Assembly: GCF_000321225.1 (NCBI RefSeq)
Contig: NW_004450380.1
Coordinates: 3,354,246-3,418,245, forward strand
Length of the DNA: 64,000 nt
Direction: 5' to 3'
From: Odobenus rosmarus divergens
Lineage: Eukaryota; Chordata; Mammalia; Carnivora; Odobenidae
Positions within the stretch are counted from its first letter, which is position 1. The number at the start of each line of letters is the position of its first letter. The notes beneath the pieces are model-generated. The model worked only from the letters and a program-made list of their open reading frames with translations, was not told where the DNA came from and did no database searches. Both the position numbers and the translations under genes were made by a program. Shown one piece after another: positions 33,200-43,844 of the stretch.

Positions 33200-33247
33200 C
33201 AAGAATCAAAGATAATTTGGTACAGCCACTATGGAAACCAGTATGGT

Positions 33248-33448
33248 GGGGCACCTGGGTGGCTCAATACGTTAAGCATCCCACTCTTGATTTCAGCTCT
33301 GGTCATGATCTCAGGGTTGTGAGATCAAGCCCTGCATCAGACTGCCCATTCAGCAGGGAGTCTGCTTGAGATTCTCTCCCTCTCCCTCTGCCCCTCCCCT
33401 GCTTGCTCTCTCTCAAATAAATAAATCTAAAAAAAAAGGAAAAAAAGA
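33248..33448 (+). mobile_element. CAN-SINE, old copy
   Basis: GGGGCACCTGGGTGGCTCAATACG head and AAATAAATAAATC tail. Head-to-head with the SINE at 33003, 48 bp apart. Confidence 0.92.
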
Positions 33449-33654
33449 AAATATTATGGAGATTCCTTTAAAAATTAAAAATATAAATACCATACAATCC
33501 AGTAATTTCACTTCTGGATACTTACCCATAGAAAATTAAAACACTAATTTAGAAAGATATATGCACACCTATGTTCACTGCAGCATTACTTACAATAACC
33601 AAGATATGGAAGCATCCTAAGTATCCACCAATAGATTATTGAAGAAGATGTGAG

Positions 33655-33691
<37 letters not shown>
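33655..33691 (+). repeat. (AC)n microsatellite, copy 1
   Basis: About 18 AC units followed by AGGAATATTACTTAGCC. The same tract and downstream sequence recur at 33901. Confidence 0.95.
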
Positions 33692-33693
<2 letters not shown>

Positions 33694-33753
33694 AATATTA
33701 CTTAGCCGTAAAAAACAATGAAGTCTTGCTATTTGTGACAACATGAATGGACC

Positions 33754-33803
33754 NNNNNNNNNNNNNNNNNNNNNNNNNNNNNNNNNNNNNNNNNNNNNNN
33801 NNN
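33754..33803. other. Assembly gap, 50 N
   Basis: Fifty N. The sequence before it (33692-33753) is repeated after it (33939-34000), and the 95 bp after it (33804-33898) is identical to 35281-35375. Confidence 1.
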
Positions 33804-33898
33804 TGCTCTATATATAACAGAAATAGCATAAAAAAAGGGTGAGAAAATAGAGCTATATTGGAGCAAAGTTGCTGTATTTTGCTGGAACTACATAACCA
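33804..33898 (+). repeat. 95-bp block duplicated from 35281-35375
   Basis: Begins TGCTCTATATATAACAGAAA and ends GGAACTACATAACCA; identical by eye to 35281-35375, where it fits an old L1 spacer. Here it sits out of context inside an L1 3' region. Confidence 0.95.
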
Positions 33899-33899
33899 G

Positions 33900-33900
<1 letters not shown>

Positions 33901-33938
<38 letters not shown>
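33901..33938 (+). repeat. (AC)n microsatellite, copy 2
   Basis: Second appearance of the AC tract flanked by the same L1 sequence. Confidence 0.95.
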
Positions 33939-33940
<2 letters not shown>

Positions 33941-34692
33941 AATATTACTTAGCCGTAAAAAACAATGAAGTCTTGCTATTTGTGACAACATGAATGGACC
34001 TAGAAGGTATTATGATAAGAGAAATAAGTCAAAGACAACTATCTTTTAACTTTTATGTGAAATAAAACAAAACAAAAAGAACAAAACAGAAACAGACTCA
34101 TAGATACAGAGAACAATCTGGTGGTAGCCAGAAGGAAAAGGGGTGTTGGGGAATAGACAAAATAGGTGAGAAGAATTAAAAGGGACAAACGTCCAGTTAT
34201 AAAATAAGTAAGACATGGGAATGCAATGTACAGCATAGGGAACACAGGGAATATAAGGAATAAAATTAATAATATATAACAACTTTGCATTGTGACAGAT
34301 GGTGGCTAGATTTATCATGGTTTATCATTTGTAATATACACAAAATATATATAAAATATATATTGAATCATTATGTTGTACACCTGAAACTAATATAATA
34401 CTATAATATTGTATGTCAGCACACATCAATTAAAAAAATGATCTCAAAGTTTCCAAATCTTCCGAAAAATATTAATCTACACATCAGAGAAAATTAATGA
34501 ATCCCGAATAAGATAAAAACAAAGAACCACAAAAAAAAAAAAAAGAACCACACCTAGGCATATGATAGTCAAACTGCTGAAATTCAAAGACAAAAAGAAA
34601 ATCTCAAGCGTTACAAGAGAAAAACAGCTTCACGTGCAGAGGAACAGCAATACAATTAATGGTTGACTTCTCATCAGCAATAATAAAGGCCA

Positions 34693-34890
34693 GGGCGCCT
34701 GGGTGGCTCAGTTGTTAAGCGTCTGCCTTCGGCTCGGGTCAAGATCTCAGGGTCCTAGGATCGAGTCCCGCGTCGGGCTCCTTGCTTGGCGGGAGGCCTG
34801 CTTCTCCCTCTCTCCCACTCCCCCCCTGCTTGTGTTTCCTCTCTCGCTGTGTCTCTGTCAAATAAATAAAATCTTAAAAAAAAAAAAAAA
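34693..34890 (+). mobile_element. CAN-SINE, full length, intact TSD
   Basis: GGGCGCCTGGGTGGCTCAGTTG head, 'GCGGGAGGCCTGCTTCTCCC' subtype and A-run. Duplication AATAATAAAGGCCAG on both sides. Confidence 0.96.
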
Positions 34891-35429
34891 GAAATAATAA
34901 AGGCCAGACACAAATAAAAGGACATAGTCAAAGTAATGAAAAAAAAAAAAACTTGCAACCTATAATTCTGTATTCAGAGAAACTATCCTTCAAAAATAAA
35001 GAAGAAATAAAGACATTCCCAGATAAGCCATAAAGTGGGAGAATTCATTGCAAGCAGACCTGAACTACATGAAATACTACAAGAAATCAAATAGTAAAGT
35101 TCAGATGGTAACCCAACTCCATAAAAAGGAATAAAAAGCATTAGAAATTGTTAATATGGAGGTAAATGTAAGCCTGTATACAAAATTCGCACACATCATT
35201 TTATTCTCTTAATTTCTTTAAAAAAAACTGAGATTGCTTAAAGTAAAAACTATGTATTGTTTGGTTTTATAACAAATAGATGCTCTATATATAACAGAAA
35301 TAGCATAAAAAAAGGGTGAGAAAATAGAGCTATATTGGAGCAAAGTTGCTGTATTTTGCTGGAACTACATAACCATTAAACTGAAATAGATCACGGTACA
35401 TTAAAGATGCAAGTTTTACCCTTAAAGCA

Positions 35430-35758
35430 GTGCTGTCCAACAGAAATATGAAAGCCACAAATGTTAAGTGACATAGGTAATTTAAAATTTTCTACTCATA
35501 TTTTTAAAAAATTTCAAACACAAAATTTCTACAGTTTAATTTAAACCAAATGTCTAAAATATTACTATTACTATATAATCAATATATAAATCATTAATGA
35601 AATATTTCAAATTCTGCATTTCATACTAAGTCATTGAAATCTGGTTTGTCTTTTACATAATCATATACCAATTCAGACTAGCCACATTTCAAGTGCATAA
35701 AAGCCAACATGTGGCTAGTAGCTATTGCATTAGGCAGCACAGCCCTAGAACAATCACT
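35430..35758. mobile_element. hAT-Charlie-type fossil with inverted termini
   Basis: Starts CAGTGCTGTCCAACAGAAATATGAAAG and ends with CATGTGGCTAGTAGC...AGGCAGCACAG: short complementary termini and the 'CTAGCCACATTTCAAGTGC' segment of a common MER-group element. Exact family uncertain. Confidence 0.72.
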
Positions 35759-35806
35759 AGAAGAAACAACTCAAGAAAGATGCCTTAAAAATAAAACAAA
35801 AATTCA

Positions 35807-35999
35807 AGGGACTCCTGGGTGGCTCAGCTGGTTAACTGTCTGCCTTCGGTACAAGTCGTGGTGTCAGGGTCCTGGGATCAAGCCCTGCGTGGGGCTCCCT
35901 GATCAGCAGGGAGTCTGCTTCTCCTTCTCCCTCTGCCCCCCCCAACACCTCCTTGTGGTCTCTCTCTCAAATAAATAAATAAGATCTTGAAACAAAAAA
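35807..35999 (+). mobile_element. CAN-SINE
   Basis: GGGACTCCTGGGTGGCTCAGCTGG head and CTCAAATAAATAAATAAG tail. Confidence 0.92.
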
Positions 36000-36009
36000 T
36001 AAACAAATT

Positions 36010-36206
36010 AGGGGTGCCTGGGTGGCTCAGTCAATTGAGCAGTTGACTCTTGATTTCCATTCAGATTGTGATCTCAGGGTCCTGAGAATGAGGCCCCCAT
36101 GGGGCTCTCTGCTCAGCAGTGAGTCTGCTTCTCCCTCCCTTCCCCCCGCTAATCCACACGCACTGTCTCTCTAAATTAGTAAATAAATATATTAAAGCTT
36201 AAAAAG
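36010..36206 (+). mobile_element. CAN-SINE, old copy next to the previous one
   Basis: GGGGTGCCTGGGTGGCTCAGTCAA head and AATTAGTAAATAAAT tail. Flanks AAACAAATTA/CAACAAATTA. Confidence 0.92.
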
Positions 36207-36633
36207 AATCAACAAATTACAATAGTACACTCAAAAAGCATGTATTTAACACAAGAGAAGGCAGTAAACTAAGGAAGAGAGGAATAAAAGACACAAGACC
36301 TATAGAAAACAAATAGCAAAATAAATCCAAAGATAAATCCATCTACATCAAAAATTAATGTGAATGGACTAAACATTCAAATCAAAGGGGAGATATCAGA
36401 CTGCATTTTTCAAAAGCACGATCCAACTATGTGCTATGTACAGGACATATATTCTAGATTCAAAGATAATATAGGTTGAAAACAAAACAAAACAGTAACC
36501 AAAGGGGAGCTGCAGTGACTATATTAGTATCAGATGAAACAGGCTTTAAGTATTACTAGAGACAAAGAAGGGCATTTGATAATGAAAAGACATTTCATGA
36601 TGAACAACTGCATATGTTAAGAGAAAGAATGTT

Positions 36634-36849
36634 TTTGTTTTTGTTTTTAGATTTTATTTATTTATTCGACAGAGAGAGAGAGAGAGAGAGAGACACAGCG
36701 AGAGAGGGAACACAAGCAGGGGGAATGGGAGAGAGAGAAGCAGGCTTCCCGCCAAGCAGGGAGCCCGATGCGGGGCTCGATCCCAGGACCCTGGGATCAT
36801 GACCTGAGCCAAAGGCAGATGCTTAACAACTGAGCCAGCCAGGCGCCCC
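36634..36849 (-). mobile_element. CAN-SINE, intact TSD
   Basis: TTTTTAGATTTTATTTATTTATTCGACAGAGAG...CTGAGCCAGCCAGGCGCCCC. Duplication GAGAAAGAATG on both sides. Confidence 0.95.
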
Positions 36850-37023
36850 GAGAAAGAATGTTCTGAGCAGGAAAGGTTCAGAAGTAGGAGAGGGGTTTCC
36901 CTATTGATGCTGCCCTCTCACTAGCTGATGGTAGGACCCCTTCAATCCCTCTCAGACCTCAGAGGCCAGTAGTCTGTCGCTCTCACCCCACTGAATATTC
37001 AGCACTTTCACATTCCTATGCCT

Positions 37024-37157
37024 TTTTTAAGAGTATTTATTTATTTATTTGAGAGAGAGAGCAGGAGTGGGAGCGCAAAGGGAGAGGCAGAAGCAGACTC
37101 CCCGCTGGGCAGGGAGCCAGGGACGGAGGCCACATTGACTGAGCCACCAGGCGCCCT
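37024..37157 (-). mobile_element. CAN-SINE with internal deletion
   Basis: TTTTTTAAGAGTATTTATTTATTTATTTGAGAG, then GCAGGGAGCC, jumping to ATTGACTGAGCCACCAGGCGCCC: the middle of the tRNA-related part is deleted. Confidence 0.9.
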
Positions 37158-37324
37158 AACTTCCTGAAAAACATAACCATCATTGGTTTTGGTTTGCATC
37201 TTTAGGCTCTTAGGTGATGTAGGTGTTCAATAAATGCTTGCTGAATAAAGGAACAAATGAACAAAAATACAGATGTAGTAAAGACCAGGGGCTAAAAAGA
37301 ACTGGGGGCTAAAAAGTTTATTTT

Positions 37325-37447
37325 TGGGGTGCATAGGTGGCTCAGTCGGATAAGTGACCAACTCTTGATCTCAGCTCAGGTCTTGATCTCAGGGTCGTGA
37401 GTTCAAGCCTCGTGTTGGGCTTCACGCGGGGCATGGAGCTACATTAA
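37325..37447 (+). mobile_element. Short tRNA-Lys-type CAN-SINE (older form)
   Basis: GGGGTGCATAGGTGGCTCAGTCGG, GGTCGTGAGTTCAAGCC, then CATGGAGCTACATTAAAA: tRNA-related head plus short tail, without the CT-rich half. Followed by a CA microsatellite. Confidence 0.88.
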
Positions 37448-37467
37448 AACACACACACACGCACACG
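37448..37467 (+). repeat. (CA)n microsatellite in SINE tail
   Basis: CACACACACACGCACACG directly after the SINE A-tail. Confidence 0.9.
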
Positions 37468-37559
37468 TTTATTTTTCACAGTTCCCATCAGCGAATATAG
37501 GATAGGGTCACCAGGAAGCATTAACTAAGCACATGAAGAAATTATTATAAGTGATAAAA

Positions 37560-37700
37560 ACAATAATAATAACCAACATTAAAGGAGCATTTACTATGTG
37601 TCCAGCACTGCTCTAAGCATTTTGCATAAATTAATTCTTTTAATCCTCATAATAACTCCATTAGAAAGGTACTAGTTATTGCTACTCAGATATGGGTCAA
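37560..37700 (-). repeat. MIR SINE
   Basis: 'GGAGCATTTACTATGTGTCCAGCACTGCTCTAAGCATTTTGCATAAATTAATTC...TCATAATAACTCC' is the antisense MIR 3' half. Confidence 0.8.
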
Positions 37701-37704
37701 CAGC

Positions 37705-38398
37705 AACAAAAAGTCAATTAAAATAAATGCCATTTCTCCAAAGAAGATACACAAACAGCCAATAAGCATATGAAAAGATGCTCAACATCATTAATCATTA
37801 GGGAGGGAAAGAGAACACAAATCACAAAGATGCACCACTTCAAACACAGTAGGAGCATCATAATACAGTAACAAGGGTTAACAAGGATGAAGAGAAACTG
37901 GAACCCTAACACATTACTGGTGGAAATGTAAAATGGTCTATCACTTTGGAAACAATTCCTGGCGATTCCTCAAAACATTAAACATAAAGTTACCATATGA
38001 TCCGACAGACTGTGGGATGACAGCTAATGGTTACAGGTTTTCTTTTAGGGGGGAGAAAAATGTTCTAAAATTGGTGATGGCTGGACAACCCTGTGAATAT
38101 ACTGAAAACACTGCACTGCACAATTCATTTTTTTTGAAGATTTTATTTATTTTATTTATTTGAGAGAGAGAAAGTGAACAAGCATGAGTAGGGGGAGGGA
38201 TAGAAGGACAGACTCCACATTGAGCTTGGAGCCTAACTCGGGGCTCCACCTCACCACCCTGAGATCATGACCTGAGCCAAAATCAAGAGTGGGATGCTTA
38301 ACCAACTGAGCCACCCAGGAGCCCCTGCACTGCTCAATTTAAATGGCTGAACTGTATAGGGTGTGAATTGTATAGCAATAAAATGCTTCACACCAAGT
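37705..38398 (+). pseudogene. Decayed L1: ORF2 C-terminus and 3' end, internally deleted
   Basis: 'AAACAGCCAATAAGCATATGAAAAGATGCTCAACATC...ATTACTGGTGGAAATGTAAAATGG...AAACATAAAGTTACCATATGATCC', a jump to 'GGTGATGGCTGGACAACCCTGTGAATATACTGAAAAC', then the 3' end after a SINE. Confidence 0.82.
38126..38324 (-). mobile_element. CAN-SINE, TSD
   Basis: TTTTTTTGAAGATTTTATTTATTTTATTTATTTGAGAG...ACTGAGCCACCCAGGAGCCCC. Duplication TGCACTGCACAATT/TGCACTGCTCAATT. Confidence 0.94.
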
Positions 38399-38691
38399 TA
38401 ACAAGAGAAGCGTTGTAATTAGCTCATCTTCACTGAGAACTACATCTACATATCTAAACCAAAGCAATATATTTTTCTATGACCATTTTTCTATTGATGT
38501 AACTTTTTAAAAAAGCTAAGTAGCATGAGAACAAAATTTATGACAGTAAAGAAATTTCTGAAGGAAAATAGTTACTTTATTTCTGAACTAACCTCTATAC
38601 TTTGGTGACATCCTATAGTAAAAAACTGAAAACTATCATTAGCTGTGAAAGCAGATGATTTTTCCATATGGCTTCAGTTTTTCTTACTTTT

Positions 38692-38855
38692 TTTTTTTAA
38701 GATTTTATTTATCTTTTTGACAGTGAGAGACACAGCAAGAGAGGGAACACAAGCAGGCAGTGGGAGAGGGAGAAGCAGGACCCCTGCCGAGCAGGGAGCC
38801 CGATGTGCGGCCCACCGAAGTCGGACGCTTACTGACTGGGCCACCCAGGCGCCCC
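38692..38855 (-). mobile_element. CAN-SINE, TSD, small internal deletion
   Basis: TTTTTTTAAGATTTTATTTATC...GGGCCACCCAGGCGCCCC. Duplication AGTTTTTCTTACTTTT at 38676 and 38856. Confidence 0.94.
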
Positions 38856-38870
38856 AGTTTTTCTTACTTT

Positions 38871-40012
38871 TATTTTTATTTATTTCATAGAAACAGAAAG
38901 CAAGGAAAATTGAATGACATATATACTACTCCTCTCCAGTGTCATAGCCTAACAAATACCTGTTAACCTATGCCCTTCAGGAAGGGGGGTTATACTAGTA
39001 GGCAAATGATACATGTTTTTTTCAATGCTCTTACCAGCCCTTACCTAAATTTTAGACAAACTAACTCATATAACACAGGTGTGAAAGTGATAAAACCAAC
39101 GATCTCTAACACATCCGAAACTGAGTTAGGTACTAATTTCCTGGAGGAATGAAATCCAAACAGCTATTTCTGACCAAAACATACCTCCCATGCACCTACT
39201 CCCCATCAAGAAAGGAAACCCACTGTTCACGAACCTACAACACAGACAACACCCTGATAACAGCATACCAAAACAGAGGACCTTACAATATAAACATGCA
39301 GCAAGACCAGATATCACCTGAATAACTACTATTTGACAGGCAGACCCTACATCTTTCCACCAACCTTTGGAATCCTGCTTTGAACTTTGCTGGATCACAG
39401 GCTTTTGATACAGAGGTCAGAATATATCAAAACAAGAAAACACCAATGTCAGAAACTCTGGCCTAACAGAAAACTATAAAATGTTACTGAGAGAAACCAA
39501 AGATCTAAGTGAATGGACAATAAAGCATGTTCATAAATTGAAAGACTAATAAAAAAAAAATTAAAACCATATTCCAGTTCAATAGCTGAGACGGGAACTC
39601 ACACGTTTTAGCCTCCAATCTTATCCACAGATGCCTAAGTGTCTAATATTTCACACCTTTGTAATGGCTCTTGTAAAAAGAAAAAAAAAAGAAAAACAAA
39701 CAAAAAAAACTCTGGCCTAAATCCTATTGCTGTAAAGAGATTGAACAATAAACAGCAGCAATCAAATCACAATGAATTTAGCTACGCTTTATTATGTAAG
39801 AGTGAGAATTCGGTCCCTTATTGGGTAGCACCACTGGGACAAGCAGTTTTAACATGAAGAAAGGGGTTCGAATCCCTTCCATTTTATTCTTCTACAATAG
39901 GATTAACTATATTACTCATGCTGTGCTTTTCATCCCCTTGATTTATTTATTTTGTAACTGGAAGTTTGTATCCCTTAAGCCCCTTCACCGGTTTTGCCCA
40001 TCCCCCCACCCA
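38871..40012. other. Unclassified intronic sequence
   Basis: No exon or repeat family recognised. An A-rich patch lies at 39674-39708. A minus-strand open frame at 39126-39398 (90 codons) has no domain I can name. Confidence 0.4.
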
Positions 40013-40535
40013 GTTTTAGAATGGTTTTAGATTTATAGAATAGTTCAAAGACAGTGCAGGAGTTGTGATGTACTCCAGCCCCAGTTTCCCTGAGTGCTAA
40101 CATTTTACATTTGTGTGGTGCTATGGCCACCACTCATGAACCAGCAATGATGCATTATTATTAACTAAAATTAATACTTTATTCTGATTTCCTTCATTTT
40201 TACCCAATTCTCTTCTTCTGTTCCAGGATTCCACCCAGACAAAATAACATATTCCATTTATTTGTCATATCAGCCCAGGCTACTCTTGGCTGTCACTGTT
40301 TCTCAGACTTCCTTTGTTTTTGATTACTTTCAGTTTTGGGGAGTTCTGATAAAGTATTTTACAGAATGTCCTTCAATGTGGATTTGTCTTCATTTTTTTA
40401 AATGGTTACATGAGAGTTACATATTTGGGGGATGAAGACCATAGGTGCACAGGGCAATTCTCACATTGTATCAGGGGTGCACAGTGAACCTGACTTAGCA
40501 CTGTTGATGTTGACCTGCATAAGCTGATGTTATTT
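40013..40535 (-). mobile_element. Old L1 (L1M) 3' UTR
   Basis: 'TTTTAGATTTATAGAATAGTTC...GATGCATTATTATTAACTAAAATTAATACTTTATTCTGATTTCC...TTCCAGGATTCCACCCAG...GCTGTCACTGTTTCTCAGACTTCC' is antisense L1M 3' UTR. Confidence 0.85.
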
Positions 40536-40539
40536 TTTA

Positions 40540-41592
40540 ATGCTTAATTGAAATACAATTCACACAAAGTGTTATATTAGTTTCAGGTGTATAGTATAAG
40601 GATACAACAATTCTATACATTGCTCAGTGCTCATCAAGATAAGTGTATTCTTAATCCCCTGTATCTGTTTCACCCATCTCGCCCCCCACCTCCCCTCTGG
40701 GAACCTCCACTGTGTTCTCTATATTTAAGAGTTTATCTCTTTTTCATTTGTTTATTCATTTGTTTCTTAAATTCTATGTGTGAGTGAAATCATCTGGTAT
40801 TTATCCTTCTCTGACTGACTTATTTCACTTAACATTATACACTCTAGGGTCCGTCCATGTTGTTACAAATGGCAAGATCTCATTCTTTTTTTAGGGCTGA
40901 GTATAGACCACTTCTTCTTTATCCATCCATCTATCAATGGACACTTGAGCTGCTTCTGTATCTTGGCTACTGAAAATAATAATGCAATAAACATGGGGTG
41001 GATGTATCTTTTCGAATTAGTGTTTTCATTTTCTTTGGGTAAATATCCAGTAGTGGAATTACTGCATAATATAAAATATTTTTCTAGGTATGTCCCCTCA
41101 CGCAAGGGAAACAAGAGCAAAAATAAACTATTGGGACTAAATCAAAATAAAAAGCTGCTGCACAGCAAAAAGAAACCATCAATAAAACAAAGGGCAACCT
41201 ACTGAACGGGAGAAAATATTTATAAATATCTGACAAGGAGTTAATATCCAAAATATATAAAGAACTTATATAATTCAACACCAAAAAAAAAACCAGTAAT
41301 CCAACTGCAAAATGGTCAGAGGATCTGAATATACATTTTTCCTAAGACATACAGATGGCCAACAGACACATGAAAAGATGCTCAACATCACTGATCATCA
41401 GGGAAATGAAAATCACAACCAGAATGAGATATCACCTTACATCTGTCAGAATGGCTAAAATCAAAACAAGAAATAACAAGTGTTGGTGAGGATATGGATA
41501 AAAAGGAACCCTCCTGCACTGCTGATAAGAACGCAAATGAGTGCAGCCACTGTGAAGAGTTCATCAAAAAATTAAAACTAGAAATTCCCTCT
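40540..41592 (-). mobile_element. L1 insertion with 5' inversion (twin priming)
   Basis: 40540-41075 is antisense L1 3' UTR plus ORF2 C-terminus; the minus-strand relic reads SNSTTGYLPKENENTNSKRY, then PLIDGWIKKKW. From about 41085 to 41577 the orientation flips: sense L1 ORF2 runs from 'AGGTATGTCCCCTCACGCAAGGGAAACAAGAGC' to 'CATCAAAAAATTAAAACTAG'. The outer end of the flipped piece adjoins, in L1 coordinates, the start of the other piece. That is the arrangement expected from twin priming. Confidence 0.85.
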
Positions 41593-41610
41593 ATTTTTTT
41601 TAATTTTCTA

Positions 41611-41706
41611 ATTTTTTTTTTTTAAGTAGGCTCCACGACCCTGAGATCAAGACCTGAGCTGAGATTAATAGTTGGATGTTCAACCGACTGAGCTACCCAG
41701 GCACCC
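41611..41706 (-). mobile_element. Short CAN-SINE, older form, TSD
   Basis: TTTTTTTTAAGTAGGCTCCACGACCC...CCGACTGAGCTACCCAGGCACCCC. Duplication AAATTCCCTCTATT/AAATTCCCTCCATT. Confidence 0.92.
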
Positions 41707-41707
41707 C

Positions 41708-42274
41708 AAAATTCCCTCCATTATAAAACAAAACAGAAGACTGCATTTCTGCCACTAACCCCAAGTAAAAAATCTGTAACTAAACAGCATGGACCTTAAA
41801 ACATAAATGTTTAGAATTAGGCAGTTTAAATATATTAACACACAAATCCATACACACAGGCAAAGTACAGGTACAGAAATAAGTCATTTTGTTCCATTCC
41901 TGAAATGTTCAGTGTCAGCCAAATGGTAACCTCAATACCAACACCACTCATGCAGTCCCTTCTGGAAATATCTTCTCTATATCCCTTCAGCCTGAGACAA
42001 ACTGACTCTTTTCAGAGTCATCTGAATTGCCCGAAGGGATTCTCGAAAAGCAGAGCCAAATCACTATGGGTCAGTGTGGCTTTGAAAAGTTCTCCCATTT
42101 TCTCAAATAAGCTATGTGCATCACTACATTGTGGGGACCATCACTGCAAGAAGGGACGGGGGTCCCAATCGCTGGCTCTATACTCTGCCACCACCTAAAG
42201 ATTATGAGCTAGGACATCACACATCGAGAGCCTGCAGATGTCAAGACACATATGTCAGGTACATGAGAGGGTAG
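41708..42274. other. Unclassified intronic sequence
   Basis: Includes a 97-codon plus-strand open frame at 41905-42198 with no domain or splice support that I recognise. No repeat named. Confidence 0.4.
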
Positions 42275-42400
42275 AATCGGGCTCCTTCCCGCTTGCCAGA
42301 AGCAAGCTTCCCGCTTGTGTTCTCCCACTCCCCCTGCTTGTGTTCCTGCTCTCACTATCTCTCTGTTAAATAAATAAATAAACTCTTTAAAAAAAAAATA
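42275..42400 (+). mobile_element. CAN-SINE, 5'-truncated
   Basis: 'ATCGGGCTCCTTCCCGCTTGCC...CCCACTCCCCCTGCTTGTGTTCC...TTAAATAAATAAATAAACTC' and A-run; the tRNA-like head is absent. Confidence 0.88.
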
Positions 42401-42424
42401 ACCTGATTTAAAAAATAAAATGTA

Positions 42425-42540
42425 AGGGTGCCTGGGTGGCTCTGTAGGTTTAGTGTCTGCCTTCAGCTCAGGTCATGATCCCAGGGTCCTGGGATTGAGC
42501 CCCACACTGAGCTCCCTGCTCAGCCCACCCAGGTGCCCCA
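42425..42540 (+). mobile_element. CAN-SINE 5' half fused to an inverted SINE head
   Basis: AGGGTGCCTGGGTGGCTCTGTAGG...CTGAGCTCCCTGCTCAG, then directly CCCACCCAGGTGCCCC, the reverse complement of a SINE head. The rest of both copies is missing. Confidence 0.9.
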
Positions 42541-42714
42541 GGAAACTGTTCAATTTCTTATCTGCCTGTTGAACTATGAATTTTTAGGACACAGTCCACA
42601 GCAGATACTATCCCCTGGTCTTCTTAACCACTTGAGATGATCCTTTTTGTGGTCTGAGTTGGAAAACTGTCTCCAAACATAGAACCTATTCTAGACAAGC
42701 CATGAATCCTTCAC

Positions 42715-43200
42715 TCATTCATTATAAAAAATAATAAATGCTTATTATGACCAGGTTGCTAAGAAGTTCATGGTCTAGTAGGGGAAAATATACCTATATA
42801 TAAACAACTAAAATGGAGGGTGGTAAAAGCTGTAACAGAGATGTGTACAAGATGCAGGTGTGATGAACTCTACTTAAAGGGAAGCTTCACGAATCAAATA
42901 CTTGAGTGATTCTTCAAGGGTAAATAAGTATTCTCCACCAGGCTGATAGGTTAAGGCCATTCCAGGCAGAAGGAAAAGCATGTGCAAAGGTACAGAGGTT
43001 TGTAAGAGCACAGTCCATTCAGGGAACTGAGTCATTCAACTGGAACAAAGAACATGAATAGGAAAATACTAGGGGCTGAGGTTAAGTAGATAGGCAGAAG
43101 CCATAAGGGAGGAGGAGACCAGACAAGAAAAACTGAGGAGATATGCACAAGGGAGGAAGAAAAACAGGGAGATTTCTCATGGAAGCCAAGGAAATAGAGC
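42715..43200 (-). repeat. L2-like LINE fragment
   Basis: 'CACTCATTCATTATAAAAAATAATAAATGC...AGTTCATGGTCTAGTAGGGGAAA...GGCCATTCCAGGCAGAAGGAAAAGCATGTGCAAAGG' follows antisense L2. Confidence 0.65.
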
Positions 43201-43844
43201 ATTCAGCCTGGACACAGCTGTATAAAATAGATGGAATCACACTTGAGCTAAAACAGAGCCTTCTCTCTACTAGTAGTGAATAAACTGAATCACATAACCA
43301 AATGCCTAGCAAAACCAGCCGTATCACAAAGGAGTAGTCTTGAGATAGTTGTAGATTTTCTCATGAGATTTTAATGATACACATATTTTTAATAATTTTT
43401 TTAATTAACTACTATTGAAAATGGTACTAAAGAGAAACAAAGATGAGAAAGACACATGCCTATGCTTAAGGATCTTATATCTTATGGCAATAAAGTCATT
43501 TATGGATTTATAGTACTATGTCATCCTGGAAACTTTATTACAAAGACTACATATGAGACATTCAATGTCCATAAATAGGACACATTAACATCAACTTTAA
43601 AATTACTTGTGTGAACAAACATAAAATTCAAACATGGAAATTCATAATGCTGATCTAAAAATCAGTACAGATCAATACAAATTTGTATAGTGTTCTCATG
43701 GCATCCAAGTATTCAAAATACGTTAATAAGCCATTCAACAAGACCACTAAGATTACAGCCATATTTTTATGCTATTTTATTTTCACCTTCAATTGCTAGG
43801 GGCTAATTTTAAGATGTGCTGTTATCAGTTTAAGAAGTCACTCA
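43201..43844. other. Unclassified intronic sequence
   Basis: AT-rich; no recognised repeat or exon. Confidence 0.4.

Larger units (their letters stand above)
33213..34438 (+). pseudogene. Decayed L1: ORF2 C-terminus and 3' UTR, containing assembly gap
   Basis: 'GGTACAGCCACTATGGAAACCAGTATGG', then after a SINE 'CCAGTAATTTCACTTCTGGATACTTACCCATAG...GCATTACTTACAATAACCAAGATATGG' (ORF2 C-terminal region). Further on are 'TTAGCCGTAAAAAACAATGAAGTC' and the 3' UTR '...TCATTATGTTGTACACCTGAAACTAATATAAT'. The gap and its duplicated flanks lie inside. Confidence 0.85.
34440..36620 (+). pseudogene. Decayed L1: ORF1 C-terminus, spacer, ORF2 endonuclease start
   Basis: 'CACCTAGGCATATGATAGTCAAACTGCTGAAATTCAAAGAC...GAGAAAAACAGCTTCACG', 'AAACTATCCTTCAAAAATAAAG' and 'ACATTCCCAGATAAGCC' track L1 ORF1. 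Then comes a spacer with 'GCTATATTGGAGCAAAGTTGC', and 36260-36600 ('GACACAAGACCTATAGAAAAC...CAACTATGTGCTATGTACAGG...GGAGCTGCAGTGACTATATTAGTATCAGA') tracks the start of ORF2 endonuclease. Interrupted by a hAT fossil and SINEs; no intact frame. Confidence 0.75.

Noticed and set aside
33655..34000. Genuine tandem duplication of an L1 segment
   Set aside because: The copies are identical and flank an N gap, and a third block is displaced from 35281; assembly error is the simpler explanation.
36614..36802. Open frames containing LFDRERDTAREGTQAGG-type peptides, recurring at many sites
   Set aside because: Translation of the CT-rich and tRNA-like parts of minus-oriented SINEs.
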